Part shown: piece after piece, positions 1 through 9,232 of the stretch | How positions within the stretch are numbered: position 1 is the first letter of the stretch | Layout of the letters: every line of letters starts with the position of its first letter | Source: Brevibacterium senegalense | GTDB taxonomy: Bacteria; Actinomycetota; Actinomycetes; Actinomycetales; Brevibacteriaceae | Assembly: GCF_000285835.1 (NCBI RefSeq) | Contig: NZ_HE978604.1 | Location: 135,775-199,774, forward strand | Length of the DNA: 64,000 nucleotides | Direction: 5' to 3' | Position numbers and translations under genes: made by a program | Notes under the pieces: generated by a model | The model's input: only the letters and a program-made list of their open reading frames with translations | Told to the model about the DNA's origin: nothing | The model's database searches: none

Positions 1-253
1 CCCGCAGTGCGGCGGACCGCAGCGGCGCTGCGCCGAGGCCGGCCGCGCGCAGGACCCGCCAGGCGAGGGCGAGGGCGACGGCCGCCGTCGTCCGTGCACC
101 GGTCAGGACGGCGAGCCAGCCGGCGATCAGCAGCAGTGCGGCACCGGGGTCCCCGACGCGGACATCGTCCAGCAGGCCGGGGGAGACGCGGACCAGGAGG
201 GCCGTGCCCACCAGATGAACGGCCGCGAGCAGGGTGAGCCTGTGCATTCCCAT
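1..253 (-). CDS. Hydrophobic membrane protein, N-terminal part (cut by window edge)
   Basis: A reading frame runs leftward from ATG at 253 and leaves the window at base 1 without a stop, so only about 84 N-terminal residues are visible. The start is supported by GGAG five bases upstream and by a promoter-like pair at 272-300. A second in-frame ATG lies at 247. The visible product begins MGMHRLTLL and contains at least two hydrophobic stretches (about residues 4-22 and 38-70), consistent with an integral membrane protein. In related actinobacteria a membrane/LysM-type protein often sits beside the BldC/SAF/CpaE-like genes found just downstream, but no LysM domain is visible here, so the product stays unnamed. 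Confidence 0.6.
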   Translation of the reverse strand, partial: MGMHRLTLLAAVHLVGTALLVRVSPGLLDDVRVGDPGAALLLIAGWLAVLTGARTTAAVALALAWRVLRAAGLGAAPLRSAALR

Positions 254-271
254 GATCACTCCATCGTCGGA

Positions 272-300
272 TTCGTAGGATGGAGTCAAACGATAGCAAA
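272..300 (-). promoter_or_regulatory. Promoter for the leftward membrane gene
   Basis: On the minus strand TTTGCT (300-295) and TACGAA (277-272) are separated by exactly 17 bases. Transcription would start near 265, about 12 bases before ATG 253, leaving room for the GGAG site. The 254-398 stretch around it is AT-richer than its surroundings and separates two divergent genes. Confidence 0.45.
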
Positions 301-398
301 TGATAGGGAAAGTGCCAGTGTGGCTGTGGAGGAATCGATCTGCATTCAACCGTCCCCATTCGATGTTCCAACTGTGAGCTTCATGACATACTACGTGC

Positions 399-998
399 AT
401 GGAATGGTCAGGTGAGGCGGAGCAGCTGCGTGCGGACCGCAGGTTCGCGCTGCTGTTCGAGGACCTCGAGGCGCAGGAGGCGGGCCGTGCGCTGCACGAG
501 CGCCTGGGGGAGTACTCCGATCTCGTCGCCGGTGAGGCCGCCGATCACGGTCTGGCCGATCGGCTCGCGGCGGCGCGGGGCGAGCGCATCGCGGTGACCG
601 TGGCGGGCGTCCGGTTCGAGGGGCGGGTATCCCGGGCTGCGGCCGGGTGGCTGCTGCTGGCGACGGGAGCCGGCGGTGACGTGCTCGTATCGCTTCCGCA
701 CGTGGAGGAGGCGGTGGTCCGCACGCGCCGGCACGCGGAGACCGCGGAGGGGCTGTCGCTGGCGTCGCCCCTGCGCCTCTGGTGCGACGAGCGGGCGGAG
801 TGCGCGATCGCGGTGGCCGCGACGGGTGGCGGGGTCCGGATGATCGTGGGGCGGATCCGCGCAGTGGCGCGGGACTACATCGAGGTGGAGGCCGCCGGGA
901 CGAGTGCCGCCCGGAGCGCGCAGGGCGGTCCGGGCGGTGGGGTGCTCATCCCGCAGTCCCGGATCGCACACGTGCGACCGACGGGCGGGATGCGATGA
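399..998 (+). CDS. Conserved hypothetical protein, 199 aa
   Basis: This soluble protein has no signal peptide or membrane segment. The N-terminal ~50 residues are charged and helical; the middle (about 62-120) alternates short hydrophobic strands with glycine turns and suggests a small beta-rich fold. I do not recognise a catalytic motif. Its place beside a BldC-like regulator and the SAF/CpaE-like pair matches uncharacterised genes in other actinobacteria. The ATG at 399 has no Shine-Dalgarno; CATACT (387-392) ends six bases before it, so a leaderless mRNA is likely. It ends 15 bases before the convergent regulator gene. Confidence 0.75.
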   Translation: MEWSGEAEQLRADRRFALLFEDLEAQEAGRALHERLGEYSDLVAGEAADHGLADRLAAARGERIAVTVAGVRFEGRVSRAAAGWLLLATGAGGDVLVSLPHVEEAVVRTRRHAETAEGLSLASPLRLWCDERAECAIAVAATGGGVRMIVGRIRAVARDYIEVEAAGTSAARSAQGGPGGGVLIPQSRIAHVRPTGGMR

Positions 999-1012
999 GG
1001 CGCGCGGCGCGG

Positions 1013-1231
1013 TCAGTCGGCCGTGCCGGCGTCCACCTCCGCACGGACCTCGGCGTACATGCGCTGGATGTAGTCCTCCAGCTCCGACTTCTCCACGCGC
1101 CACTGGCCGCGCCCGCCCACCTTGATCGCGCGCAGGTCCCCGGAACGAACGAGAGCGCGCGCCTGCGCGACGGACACGTTGAGGACCTCCGCGACATCGG
1201 TCAGCGGCAGGAACCGGGATTCAACAGCCAT
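1013..1231 (-). CDS. BldC-like small HTH (excisionase/MerR-type) DNA-binding protein, 72 aa
   Basis: The product is almost entirely one winged helix-turn-helix of the excisionase/MerR class. The segment LTDVAEVLNVSVAQARALV (about residues 9-27) is the HTH, and IKVGGRGQWRVEKSELEDYI is the wing and following helix. Length and layout match BldC, a developmental regulator in Streptomyces that binds direct repeats as a head-to-tail oligomer. I chose ATG 1231 because it gives the family length and GAGAGGA lies a few bases upstream; an upstream in-frame start at 1297 would add 22 unlikely residues. Orthology to BldC rather than another member of the class is inferred. Confidence 0.8.
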   Translation of the reverse strand: MAVESRFLPLTDVAEVLNVSVAQARALVRSGDLRAIKVGGRGQWRVEKSELEDYIQRMYAEVRAEVDAGTAD

Positions 1232-1353
1232 GAGGAGTCCTCTCCATTCGTCAGGGTCTCGAATGTCACAGCACCGAATGACATCGATGGCAGTCAAATT
1301 CTATCAGGAGACGCCTTTGTGCGTCCGGGCATGTGGAGATCGGGAGCACGCAG

Positions 1354-2046
1354 ATGAATGACCGCGACACCACGACCGCCGTCCCCCGCGCGCGGCGCCT
1401 CACCCGCCCCCGCTGGCGCGATCCCCGTCTGCTCATCGGCGCCGTGCTGGTGCTCGCGTCGCTCGTCGCGACGACCACCCTGGTGCGTGCGGTGTCTGAG
1501 ACGACTCGGGTGTGGGCGGCTGCGGTCGCGCTGGTGCCCGGCAGCGAGGTCACGACGGAGGAGCTGGTCGCCGTCGAGGTGAAGCTGCCGGCCTCCGCTC
1601 CCGCGTACATCCCCGCGGAGTCCGCAGTGCAGGCCGGGACGACCGTGCGCGGGGTGGTGGGCGCGGGCGAGCTGGTGCCGCTGTCCGCGCTGGTGGCGCA
1701 GGCGGACCTGCCCGGCCGGGTCGTGTCCGTCGACGTGTCCACCGCGCTGCCGGCGGCTGTGGCCCGCGGCAGCGGCGTCGACATCTGGGCGACGGACGCC
1801 CGGTCCGCGGAGGCGGGTCCGCCCACCGCGATCCTCACGGAGGTCGACGTCCTGTCCGTGGACCGCGGCAACCGCGACTTCACCGCGCCCGGCGCGGCGC
1901 GCATCGAGGTGTACGTCCCCGACGGGCGGATCGCCGAGGTCGTGCGGGCACAGGCGCTGGGCCATCACATCTCCGTCGTCGAGGTCCCGCGGGCCGGGCC
2001 GCCGCAGCCGGAGGAGACCGCGCAGCAGGCGGAGGGCGACTCGTGA
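1354..2046 (+). CDS. SAF-domain protein (CpaB/RcpC-like), membrane anchored
   Basis: The 230-aa product has a short basic N-terminus, one membrane helix (about 27-46, LIGAVLVLASLVATTTLVRA) and a periplasmic-side SAF domain containing the PGSEVTTEELV pattern near residue 60. CpaB-type SAF proteins act in assembly of Flp/Tad pili at the cytoplasmic membrane. No TadA, TadB or pilin gene is in view, so a pilus role is not established. ATG 1354 is preferred over 1333 because GGGAG lies eight bases before it. The stop overlaps the GTG of the next gene by four bases, so the two are translationally coupled. Confidence 0.78.
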   Translation: MNDRDTTTAVPRARRLTRPRWRDPRLLIGAVLVLASLVATTTLVRAVSETTRVWAAAVALVPGSEVTTEELVAVEVKLPASAPAYIPAESAVQAGTTVRGVVGAGELVPLSALVAQADLPGRVVSVDVSTALPAAVARGSGVDIWATDARSAEAGPPTAILTEVDVLSVDRGNRDFTAPGAARIEVYVPDGRIAEVVRAQALGHHISVVEVPRAGPPQPEETAQQAEGDS

Positions 2047-3293
2047 TCGACGTGATCGTCGCCGTCGACGTGGAGTACGAGGGGGCGGTCGTCGCGTCGG
2101 TCTCCGCACTGCGCGATGCGCGGGTGGTGCGACGGCCGGCGGACGAGACGGAGCTGCTGGCGCTCGTGGCCGGCGGCAGCGGTCACGTCGTCGTGCTGTC
2201 CCGGTGGTTCCCCGGCATCGACGCGGACGTCGTCGCGCGCATGCGGGAGGCGGGCGCGCGCATCGTGGGTTTCGGGGACGATGACGCCGTCTTCGCGCGC
2301 TGGGGCATCGTCCACACGCTGTCGCCGGGGTCCGGCGCCGCGCGGACCGGCACCGTGCTGCGCGACTGCGCGGACGCGGTCCAGGCGCCGCCCCGGCCGG
2401 CGGACCCGCCCCGCGCGGCGGCCGATCCGCAGCGTGCGGGCGAGATCATCGCCGTCTGGGGGACCGGCTCCTCGCCGGGTCGTTCGACGGTCGCCCTCGT
2501 GCTCGCCCATCTGGCCGCACGGGCCGGCGGCCGCACGACGCTCGTCGATGCGGACACGGTCGCCTCCTCGCTCACCCCCGCACTGGGTCTGCTGGACGAG
2601 GCGCCGCAGCTGGCGGCACTGTGCCGCCTGGTCGTGGCCGGGGCCGCACACGACCCGGAGCAGGTGGCGGACCGCCTCGTGCGGATTGAACCGGACTTCG
2701 AGGTCGTGACCGGTCTGGCCCGCGCGGAGCGGTGGCCGGAGATCCGCGCGGGCGTCCTGACGGAGGTGCTGGACCGTCTGGCCGCCCGGGCGGACCGCGT
2801 CGTTGTCGACGTGTCCGACCGGATCGATCCGGACGATCCGTACGCGGATCCGCACTACGACCGGCACCAGGCCACCCGGGCCGTCCTGGACCGCGCGGAC
2901 CGGGTGCTCCTCGTCGCGGCCGCGGATCCGGTGGGCCTCCAGCGCCTGGTCCGTCGCCTGGAGTCCGACCGGGCGCAGCGTCACCGGGATCGGCTCCTCG
3001 TCGTCGTCAACCGCGTCCGCGTGTCCGCCGTGGGACCGGATCCGGAGGCCCGGATCCGTTCCGTGCTCCAGCGCTTCGCGGGTGTCGACGACGTGATCCT
3101 CCTGCCGGACGACCCCGCCGCCGTGGACGCCGCGGTGCTGGCGGGCCGCTCGCCGGTCGAGGTGGCCCGCCGCTCGCCGTTCGTCCGGGCCGTCGAGGAC
3201 GGCCTCCTCGCCCGGTTGCCGGGAGTCGCCCCGCGCCGTCCCCGCACGCGCCGGGCGGAGCGGCGCGGGGCGGGTGCGACAATGAGGTCATGA
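2043..3293 (+). CDS. CpaE/Ssd-like ParA-family ATPase with atypical P-loop
   Basis: The 416-aa product has an N-terminal receiver-like region (1-120) and a C-terminal MinD/ParA-type domain. The P-loop position reads GTGSSPGRST (about 140-149): the deviant Walker A lysine and the canonical lysine before Ser/Thr are both absent (P and R instead). A DAD motif follows near residue 166 and strand/loop patterns of the fold are kept. Actinobacterial relatives include Ssd (septum-site-determining) and CpaE proteins, which localise pilus or division machinery. Translation starts at GTG 2043 with GGAGGG upstream, overlapping the SAF gene by four bases and the DUF6912 gene at its end. Whether it hydrolyses ATP is doubtful. 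Confidence 0.75.
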   Translation: MIDVIVAVDVEYEGAVVASVSALRDARVVRRPADETELLALVAGGSGHVVVLSRWFPGIDADVVARMREAGARIVGFGDDDAVFARWGIVHTLSPGSGAARTGTVLRDCADAVQAPPRPADPPRAAADPQRAGEIIAVWGTGSSPGRSTVALVLAHLAARAGGRTTLVDADTVASSLTPALGLLDEAPQLAALCRLVVAGAAHDPEQVADRLVRIEPDFEVVTGLARAERWPEIRAGVLTEVLDRLAARADRVVVDVSDRIDPDDPYADPHYDRHQATRAVLDRADRVLLVAAADPVGLQRLVRRLESDRAQRHRDRLLVVVNRVRVSAVGPDPEARIRSVLQRFAGVDDVILLPDDPAAVDAAVLAGRSPVEVARRSPFVRAVEDGLLARLPGVAPRRPRTRRAERRGAGATMRS

Positions 3294-3760
3294 TCCGCGC
3301 GTACGCACCCCTCGTCGGCCTGGCGCTGGCCCGTTCCTGGCCCCCGGTCGACCCCGTCGCCGTCTTCGCCCCCGGTGCGCATGAGCGCTCCCTCACCGGC
3401 GACGACCTGGAGCTCGCGGAGTACCGCGCGATGACCGCCGCGGCCGCGAGCCTCATCGACGAGGCGCTGGACGCCGGCTCGCCGCGCGCCGTCGTCGCCG
3501 TCGACGTGCCGGAGGCCGTGTTCGCCGGCGCCGCCCCCGTGGTGCCCGGCGTCGTCCTCGCCGCCGCCGTGCTCGACCCGCTGCGGGTCGCGAGCATCCA
3601 CATCGACGACCCGGAGGGGTTCGCGCAGCTGCCGGGCGAACGCGGCGCGGCCGCAGCGGCGCTCATGGGATCCGACCTGCTGTGGTTCTCCTCAGACGAG
3701 GTCGACCAGCTGATCGAGCTTCTCGCGCAGCTGGGCTCGGACGACGGGCTCGACGGCTGA
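3290..3760 (+). CDS. DUF6912 family protein
   Basis: The 156-aa product shows the family hallmarks as I recall them: an N-terminal MIRAYAP strand, the ELAEYRAMTAAA helix near 40, RAVVAVDVPE near 64 and a C-terminal DLLWFSSDEVDQL segment. The biochemical role of DUF6912 is unknown. The ATG overlaps the stop of the CpaE-like gene in ATGA, making it the third gene of a coupled set with the SAF and CpaE-like genes. Its last 69 bases overlap the last 69 bases of the convergent DUF2505 gene. Confidence 0.75.
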   Translation: MIRAYAPLVGLALARSWPPVDPVAVFAPGAHERSLTGDDLELAEYRAMTAAAASLIDEALDAGSPRAVVAVDVPEAVFAGAAPVVPGVVLAAAVLDPLRVASIHIDDPEGFAQLPGERGAAAAALMGSDLLWFSSDEVDQLIELLAQLGSDDGLDG

Positions 3761-4153
3761 TTCGACCATGGGCCCCAGGAGGGGCACGGAGGAGGACACC
3801 TCCGCCTCCGCCGTCACGAGAGCGCCGTGACCGTCCGCCGCCGCGGACAGGTCCACCGTCACCGCGACCGGTGCTCCCGGCACCGTGACGGTGAGGCGGG
3901 CCCGCTGCGGCGACCCGGCCGGGGCCTCGGCGGCGGGGGCGACCCGCATGCGCAGGGCGGCGGACTCCGGCACGTACCGGGCCAGCGACGGCGGCACGGA
4001 GTCCGCGGCGAGCGGGGTGTCGACGGTGAGCGATCCGTCGTCCCCGCGCGTCACCTCTCTTCCCTGTCCCCGCCACATGTCCGGGTCGGTCAGCCCCGCG
4101 CGCAGGCGGGTGGGCGGCAGAGCGGAGCGGCCCGTGAGCGTGAAGGTCCTCAT
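3692..4153 (-). CDS. DUF2505 domain protein (SRPBCC/START-like fold)
   Basis: The 153-aa product begins MRTFTLTG and has the layout of DUF2505: an N-terminal strand, ARYVPESAALRMRV mid-protein, a VTVPGAPVAV strand pair, the SSVPLLGPMVESAVEP segment and a C-terminal amphipathic helix. This is a helix-grip (SRPBCC) fold that binds hydrophobic ligands in other families; the ligand here is unknown. ATG 4153 fits the family length, while an upstream start at 4228 would add 25 arginine/cysteine-rich residues. Its 3' end lies inside the end of the DUF6912 gene. Confidence 0.8.
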   Translation of the reverse strand: MRTFTLTGRSALPPTRLRAGLTDPDMWRGQGREVTRGDDGSLTVDTPLAADSVPPSLARYVPESAALRMRVAPAAEAPAGSPQRARLTVTVPGAPVAVTVDLSAAADGHGALVTAEAEVSSSVPLLGPMVESAVEPVVRAQLREKLDQLVDLV

Positions 4154-4321
4154 GGGGCACCAGTCTGCCGCATCCGGGCCCGCCCGCAGTCGCGTGCAGG
4201 ACGGCCGGACGCGTGCGTCAGGACACACCCGGATCGCCGCGCACAGGGCATAGAGTGGTGTCCGTGCTCACCGTCGAGCACACCGCATGCGGTCCGCGAC
4301 AGCACACGAGGTGAGAGTGAC

Positions 4322-7300
4322 GTGACCCAGGTCGATCAGACTGACATCCAGACTGACATCGCCCGCGCGTGGAGCGAGCAGCAGGGGGAGAACCCCCCTG
4401 CGCACCTCCTCGAGGAGTACTACCCCAGGCTGGCGGGCGCAGAGGTCCGCCGCACCGGCGCGCAGGCGCTCGCGGCCAACGCCGCCGCGCACCTGGGACT
4501 GGCCCGTGACTACGACGGCGGGCCCGCCCGGGTCGCGATCCGCAATCCGGAGCACAGCGCGATCGACTACACCGGCAACCGCACCCTCATCGACGTCGTC
4601 GTGACGGACGTGCGCTACGCCGTCGCGAGCGTCGTCGCGGAGCTGGGGCGACAGGGCCTGGCGATCCGCGACGTCCACCACCCGATCATGGCCGTGCGGC
4701 GCGGCTCCGAGCTCTCGATCGTCCCGGATGCGGAGCTCACGCACGCGGCGACGGAGACGGCGGCGCTGCCGATCATCGGCCCCGGCGAGACCGTCCCGGG
4801 CGGCGGGGCTGGGGACACCCGGTCCGAGTCCTGGATCCACATCGAGGTCGACCGCGTCCCGGACGAGGACTTCGCGGGCATCCGAGAGGGACTCACGGAC
4901 GTGCTGGAGTACGCGGTCGCGGCGGACCGCGACAGCCTGCGCATGCGGGCGCGGGCCCGGGAGATCGCGGAGGAGTTGCGCGCGCACGCGCCCCGTCCGG
5001 AGCTGACGGCGGAGGCCGCCGAGGCCGCCGAGCTGCTCACGTGGATGGACCACGGCTTCGTGTTCCTGGGCTTCCGCGAGTACGCGTTCATCGTCGACGA
5101 CGAGGGCAAGCGTCTCGACCCGATCGAGGGCAGCGCCCTGGGCATCTCCTCGCTGCGCGCGGCCCGGACCTCGCGCCTGTCGCGCAAGGTCGCGGCGAAG
5201 GCGGAGGAGCCGCACGTCCTGGTGCTGACGGAGGCGAACTCCCGGTCGAAGGTCATGCGCCGCGGCTACATGGACTACGTGGGCGTCAAGACGTACGACG
5301 CGGACGGCCGCATCGTGGGCGAGCGCCGCTTCGTGGGGCTGTGGACCCCGCGGATCGACTCGACGTCCGCCCTGGACATCCCGGTCATCAGGACGAAGGT
5401 GCGCAACGTCCTGCGCCGGTCCGGGCTGGGCCGCGACACCCACGCGGGCGACGAGCTGCTGGGGGCGCTCGAGTCCTACCCGCGCGAGGACCTCTTCCAC
5501 GCCTCGACGGACGAGATCTTCGAGACCGTCATGCAGGTCGTCGACCTGCAGGAGCGCCACGAGCCGCGCGTCTTCATCCGGCGCGACCCGTACGAGCGCT
5601 ACATGTCGATCCTCATCTACCTGCCGCGTGACCTGTACAACACGGCCGCCCGCGAACGGGTGCAGTCCGTGCTGCGCGAGGTGTACCACGCGCACACGGT
5701 CGACTTCGACGTGCTGCTGGGCGACTCCGCCCTGGCCCGCCTCCACTTCACGGCGCGCGTGCCCGCGGATCAGGATCTGCCCGTCACGGACCCCGGCGCG
5801 GTCGAGGCCCGCATCGCGGGCGCGCTGCGGTCGTGGAACGAGGATCTGTGGGAGATCCTGGCCCCGGCGGCGGAGAAGAACCCCGCCTCGTCGGCCGAGC
5901 GCGCCCGCCGCTGGGCGTCCGCCTTCCCGCCGTCCTACACGTCCCTGCACACGCCGGCCCGCGCGGTCGAGGACGTCGCCCGGCTGGAGGCCGCCGCGGC
6001 CTCTGACCGGCCGGTCGTCGCGGTGCACCGCCGCGCGGAGGACGCCGCGCTGCTGGCGTTCTACCGCCACGAGCCCGTCACCCTCACCCAGGTGCTGCCG
6101 TACCTCGCGAATCTGGGCGCCGAGGTCGTGGACGAGCGGCCGTTCGAGCTGCGGCCCGCGGGCGGCGAGACGTCGTGGATCTACGAGTTCGGCCTGTCGT
6201 TCGACGAGCCGCTCTCCGACGAGGACCTCGACACGATCCGGGACGGCTTCACCGCCGCGTGGGCGGGGCTGCGCGAGTCCGACGACCTGGACCGCCTGCT
6301 GCTGCAGGAGCTCAGCTGGCAGCGGGTGAGCGTCATCCAGGCGTTCGCGAAGTACCTGCGCCAGGCGGGCTTCACGTACTCGGACGCGTCGATCGCCAGC
6401 GCGTACACCTCGCACCCGGACCTCACGCGGCGGATCAGCGAGGCCTTCGAGATCCGGTTCGACCCGGACCGCACGTTCGACAGCGTGCAGACCCGGGCGG
6501 AGGCCGCCGAGGCTGTGCTGGCCGACGTCGAGGCCGGCCTGGCCGCGGTGTCCTCGCTGGAGGCCGACCGCGTGCTGCGGGCGACGATCGACACGCTGCG
6601 GGCGACGCAGCGCACGAACGCGTTCCTGAGGACCGACGGGCAGCCGCCGCAGGCGCTCGTCTTCAAGATCCGGGCGGAAGAGCTGGACTTCCTGCCCAAG
6701 CCCCGCCCGGCGCTGGAATCCTGGGTGCACTCGCCCGTCGTCGAAGGCGTCCACCTGCGCTTCGGCACCGTGGCCCGCGGCGGCCTGCGCTGGTCGGACC
6801 GCCGCGACGACTTCCGCACGGAGGTGCTGGGCCTTGTCAAGGCGCAGATGGTGAAGAACGCGCTCATCGTCCCCACCGGCGCGAAGGGCGGCTTCTTCCC
6901 CAAGCGCCTGCCGGATCCGGCGGTGGACCGGGATGCGTGGGGTGCGGCCGGGCAGGCCGCCTACGAGGTCTTCATCGGTTCGCTGCTGGACATCGCGGAC
7001 AACCTCGAGTACTCCGGTGACACGACGGAGGTCGTGACCCCGGAGCGGGTGGTCGCCCACGACGGCGACGACTACTACCTCGTCGTCGCGGCGGACAAGG
7101 GCACGGCGCGCTTCTCCGATGTGGCGAACTCGCTGGCCTCCCAGCGCGGCTTCTGGCTGGACGACGCGTTCGCGTCCGGCGGGTCGACCGGCTACGACCA
7201 CAAGGCCATGGGCATCACCTCCCGCGGCGCCTGGAAGTCCGTCGAGCGGCACCTGCGCGAGCTGGGCGTCGACGCGTCCGCGGACGACTTCACGGTCGTG

Positions 7301-9232
7301 GGGATCGGCGACATGTCCGGCGACGTGTTCGGCAACGGCATGCGTCGGTCCCGTCACATCCGCCTGGTCGCGGCGTTCGACCACCGGGACATCTTCCTGG
7401 ACCCCACGCCGGACGCGGCGACGGGCTTCGACGAGCGCGAGCGGCTCTACCACCTGCCGCGCAGCTCGTGGCAGGACTACGACCCGTCCCTCATCTCCGC
7501 GGGCGGCGGTGTCTTCCCGCGGTCGGCGAAGGCGATCGAGCTGAGCCCGGAGGCGGCGCAGGCGCTGGGGGCCGCGCCCGGGCGGATGACCCCGGACCAG
7601 CTCATCTCGACGATCCTGCAGGCGCCGGTCGACCTCGTCTACAACGGCGGCATCGGCACGTACATCAAGTCGTCCGACGAATCCCACGCGGAGGTGGGCG
7701 ACCGCGCGAACGACGCGATCCGGGTGGACGGCGGTCAGGTGCGCGCCCGCGTCGTGGGCGAGGGCGGCAACCTGGGCGCCACGCAGCTGGGTCGGATCGA
7801 GGCCGCGCTGGCGGGCGTGCGCCTCAACACGGACGCGGTCGACAACTCCGCGGGCGTCGACTCCTCCGACCACGAGGTCAACATCAAGCTGCTGCTCGCC
7901 GCACTCATCCGGCGCGGACGGTTCGCGGCCGATGAGCGCGGCCAGGTGCTCGAGTCCATGACGGACGAGGTCGCGGACCGGGTGCTGTCGAACAACTACA
8001 CGCAGAACCTGGCGATGGGCGAGGCGCGCTACGAGTCCGTCGCGATGACGGAGACGTACGCGCGGCTGATGCGCTACCTCGAGCGGGAGGCGGATCTGGA
8101 TCGGGCGGTCGAGAACCTGCCGGACACGCAGCCGCTGCGCAAGCGCGCCCAGTCCGGCACGGGACTCACGTCGCCGGAGCTGGCGGTGCTGCTGGCCTAC
8201 GTCAAGATGGACGCGGCCGCGAAGATGCTGGCCTCGCCGGTGCCGGACGAGGACTGGATGGCCGGTCCGCTGCGGGACTACTTCCCGCCCAGCCTGCTGC
8301 CGTACCAGGAGCACTTCGCGGACCACCCGCTGCGGCGAGAGATCGCGACGGCGAAGATCGTCAACTCGGTCGTGGACCGCGGCGGCATCACGTTCCTCTA
8401 CCGCCTCCAGGAGGAGACGGGTGCGGAGCTGCCGCACCTGGTGCGCATCTTCACGGTCGTGTGCGAGGTGTTCGGGCTGGACGGGTTCGTCACGGACGTG
8501 TGCGCGCTGGACGGGACGGTGTCCGCGGACGTGCAGGCGACCCTGCTGAACGAGCACATCCGCCTGCTGGACCGCGCCTCGCGCTGGTTCGTGCACCAGT
8601 CGCCGGAGTCCCTCGACGTCCTCGCGACGATCGAGACGTTCCGCGAGCCGGTCACGCGTCTGCGGGCGCACCTCGCGGACCTGCTGCAGGGCGATGACCG
8701 CGCCGAGTACGAGCAGGCACGCAGGTCCTACGCGGGCCAGGGGGTGCCCGAGGTGATCGCCGCACGAGCCGCCGGCCTGCTGGACGAGTTCGCGCTGCTG
8801 GACGTCGTGCAGGAGAGTCAGCGGGTGGGGGCCTCGCCCGAGGACGTCGCCGGTGTCTACTACGCGGTCACCGACGCGGTGAGCGGCTCCGCGCTGCTCG
8901 ACATGATCCGGGACCTGGACCGCAGCAGCCGGTGGTCGGCGCTGGCGCGCGGCGCGCTGCGCGACGATTACTACCAGGCGATCGTCACGCTGACGGACGC
9001 GGTCATGCGGCACACGGACACCGCGCCGGGTGCGGGCTCCCCGACCGGGGCCAGCGGCCGGTCCCGGGTCCAGGACTGGATGGACGCGAACGGAAGCGTG
9101 CTGGAGAAGGTGCTCACGATGGTCGCGGAGCTGCGCGAGCTGCCCCGGGTCGACCAGGCACCCGTGTCCGTCGTGCTGCGGCAGTTGCGCGGCGTCGTCC
9201 GCACCGCGGACTGGGCGAGTGAGGCCGAGTGA
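4322..9232 (+). CDS. gdh: NAD-specific glutamate dehydrogenase, 180-kDa class
   Basis: The 1636-aa product matches the large Bac_GDH family. It catalyses oxidative deamination of glutamate to 2-oxoglutarate in the cytoplasm with NAD, linking nitrogen and carbon metabolism. The first ~700 residues are the regulatory ACT-like region. The catalytic core follows, with RGGLRWSDRRDDFRTE near 820 and the substrate-binding lysine in GAKGGFFPK (Lys855); a Rossmann NAD domain and a long C-terminal region follow. The start is GTG 4322 with a GAGGTGAGAG stretch upstream; a TAGAGT -10-like box lies at 4251-4256. The stop overlaps the pdtaS start by four bases, an unusual coupling of a metabolic enzyme to a sensor kinase. 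Length is normal and the frame is intact. Confidence 0.95.
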   Translation: MTQVDQTDIQTDIARAWSEQQGENPPAHLLEEYYPRLAGAEVRRTGAQALAANAAAHLGLARDYDGGPARVAIRNPEHSAIDYTGNRTLIDVVVTDVRYAVASVVAELGRQGLAIRDVHHPIMAVRRGSELSIVPDAELTHAATETAALPIIGPGETVPGGGAGDTRSESWIHIEVDRVPDEDFAGIREGLTDVLEYAVAADRDSLRMRARAREIAEELRAHAPRPELTAEAAEAAELLTWMDHGFVFLGFREYAFIVDDEGKRLDPIEGSALGISSLRAARTSRLSRKVAAKAEEPHVLVLTEANSRSKVMRRGYMDYVGVKTYDADGRIVGERRFVGLWTPRIDSTSALDIPVIRTKVRNVLRRSGLGRDTHAGDELLGALESYPREDLFHASTDEIFETVMQVVDLQERHEPRVFIRRDPYERYMSILIYLPRDLYNTAARERVQSVLREVYHAHTVDFDVLLGDSALARLHFTARVPADQDLPVTDPGAVEARIAGALRSWNEDLWEILAPAAEKNPASSAERARRWASAFPPSYTSLHTPARAVEDVARLEAAAASDRPVVAVHRRAEDAALLAFYRHEPVTLTQVLPYLANLGAEVVDERPFELRPAGGETSWIYEFGLSFDEPLSDEDLDTIRDGFTAAWAGLRESDDLDRLLLQELSWQRVSVIQAFAKYLRQAGFTYSDASIASAYTSHPDLTRRISEAFEIRFDPDRTFDSVQTRAEAAEAVLADVEAGLAAVSSLEADRVLRATIDTLRATQRTNAFLRTDGQPPQALVFKIRAEELDFLPKPRPALESWVHSPVVEGVHLRFGTVARGGLRWSDRRDDFRTEVLGLVKAQMVKNALIVPTGAKGGFFPKRLPDPAVDRDAWGAAGQAAYEVFIGSLLDIADNLEYSGDTTEVVTPERVVAHDGDDYYLVVAADKGTARFSDVANSLASQRGFWLDDAFASGGSTGYDHKAMGITSRGAWKSVERHLRELGVDASADDFTVVGIGDMSGDVFGNGMRRSRHIRLVAAFDHRDIFLDPTPDAATGFDERERLYHLPRSSWQDYDPSLISAGGGVFPRSAKAIELSPEAAQALGAAPGRMTPDQLISTILQAPVDLVYNGGIGTYIKSSDESHAEVGDRANDAIRVDGGQVRARVVGEGGNLGATQLGRIEAALAGVRLNTDAVDNSAGVDSSDHEVNIKLLLAALIRRGRFAADERGQVLESMTDEVADRVLSNNYTQNLAMGEARYESVAMTETYARLMRYLEREADLDRAVENLPDTQPLRKRAQSGTGLTSPELAVLLAYVKMDAAAKMLASPVPDEDWMAGPLRDYFPPSLLPYQEHFADHPLRREIATAKIVNSVVDRGGITFLYRLQEETGAELPHLVRIFTVVCEVFGLDGFVTDVCALDGTVSADVQATLLNEHIRLLDRASRWFVHQSPESLDVLATIETFREPVTRLRAHLADLLQGDDRAEYEQARRSYAGQGVPEVIAARAAGLLDEFALLDVVQESQRVGASPEDVAGVYYAVTDAVSGSALLDMIRDLDRSSRWSALARGALRDDYYQAIVTLTDAVMRHTDTAPGAGSPTGASGRSRVQDWMDANGSVLEKVLTMVAELRELPRVDQAPVSVVLRQLRGVVRTADWASEAE

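Noticed and set aside
7-415. Two short plus-strand frames at the left edge
   Set aside because: They lack ribosome-binding sites; the first is antisense to the membrane gene and the second crosses an AT-rich promoter region.
4268-9013. A 1581-codon open frame on the minus strand
   Set aside because: It is the antisense of gdh; its composition (Arg, His, Val, Gln rich) is that of a GC-rich shadow frame and it has no family motif.
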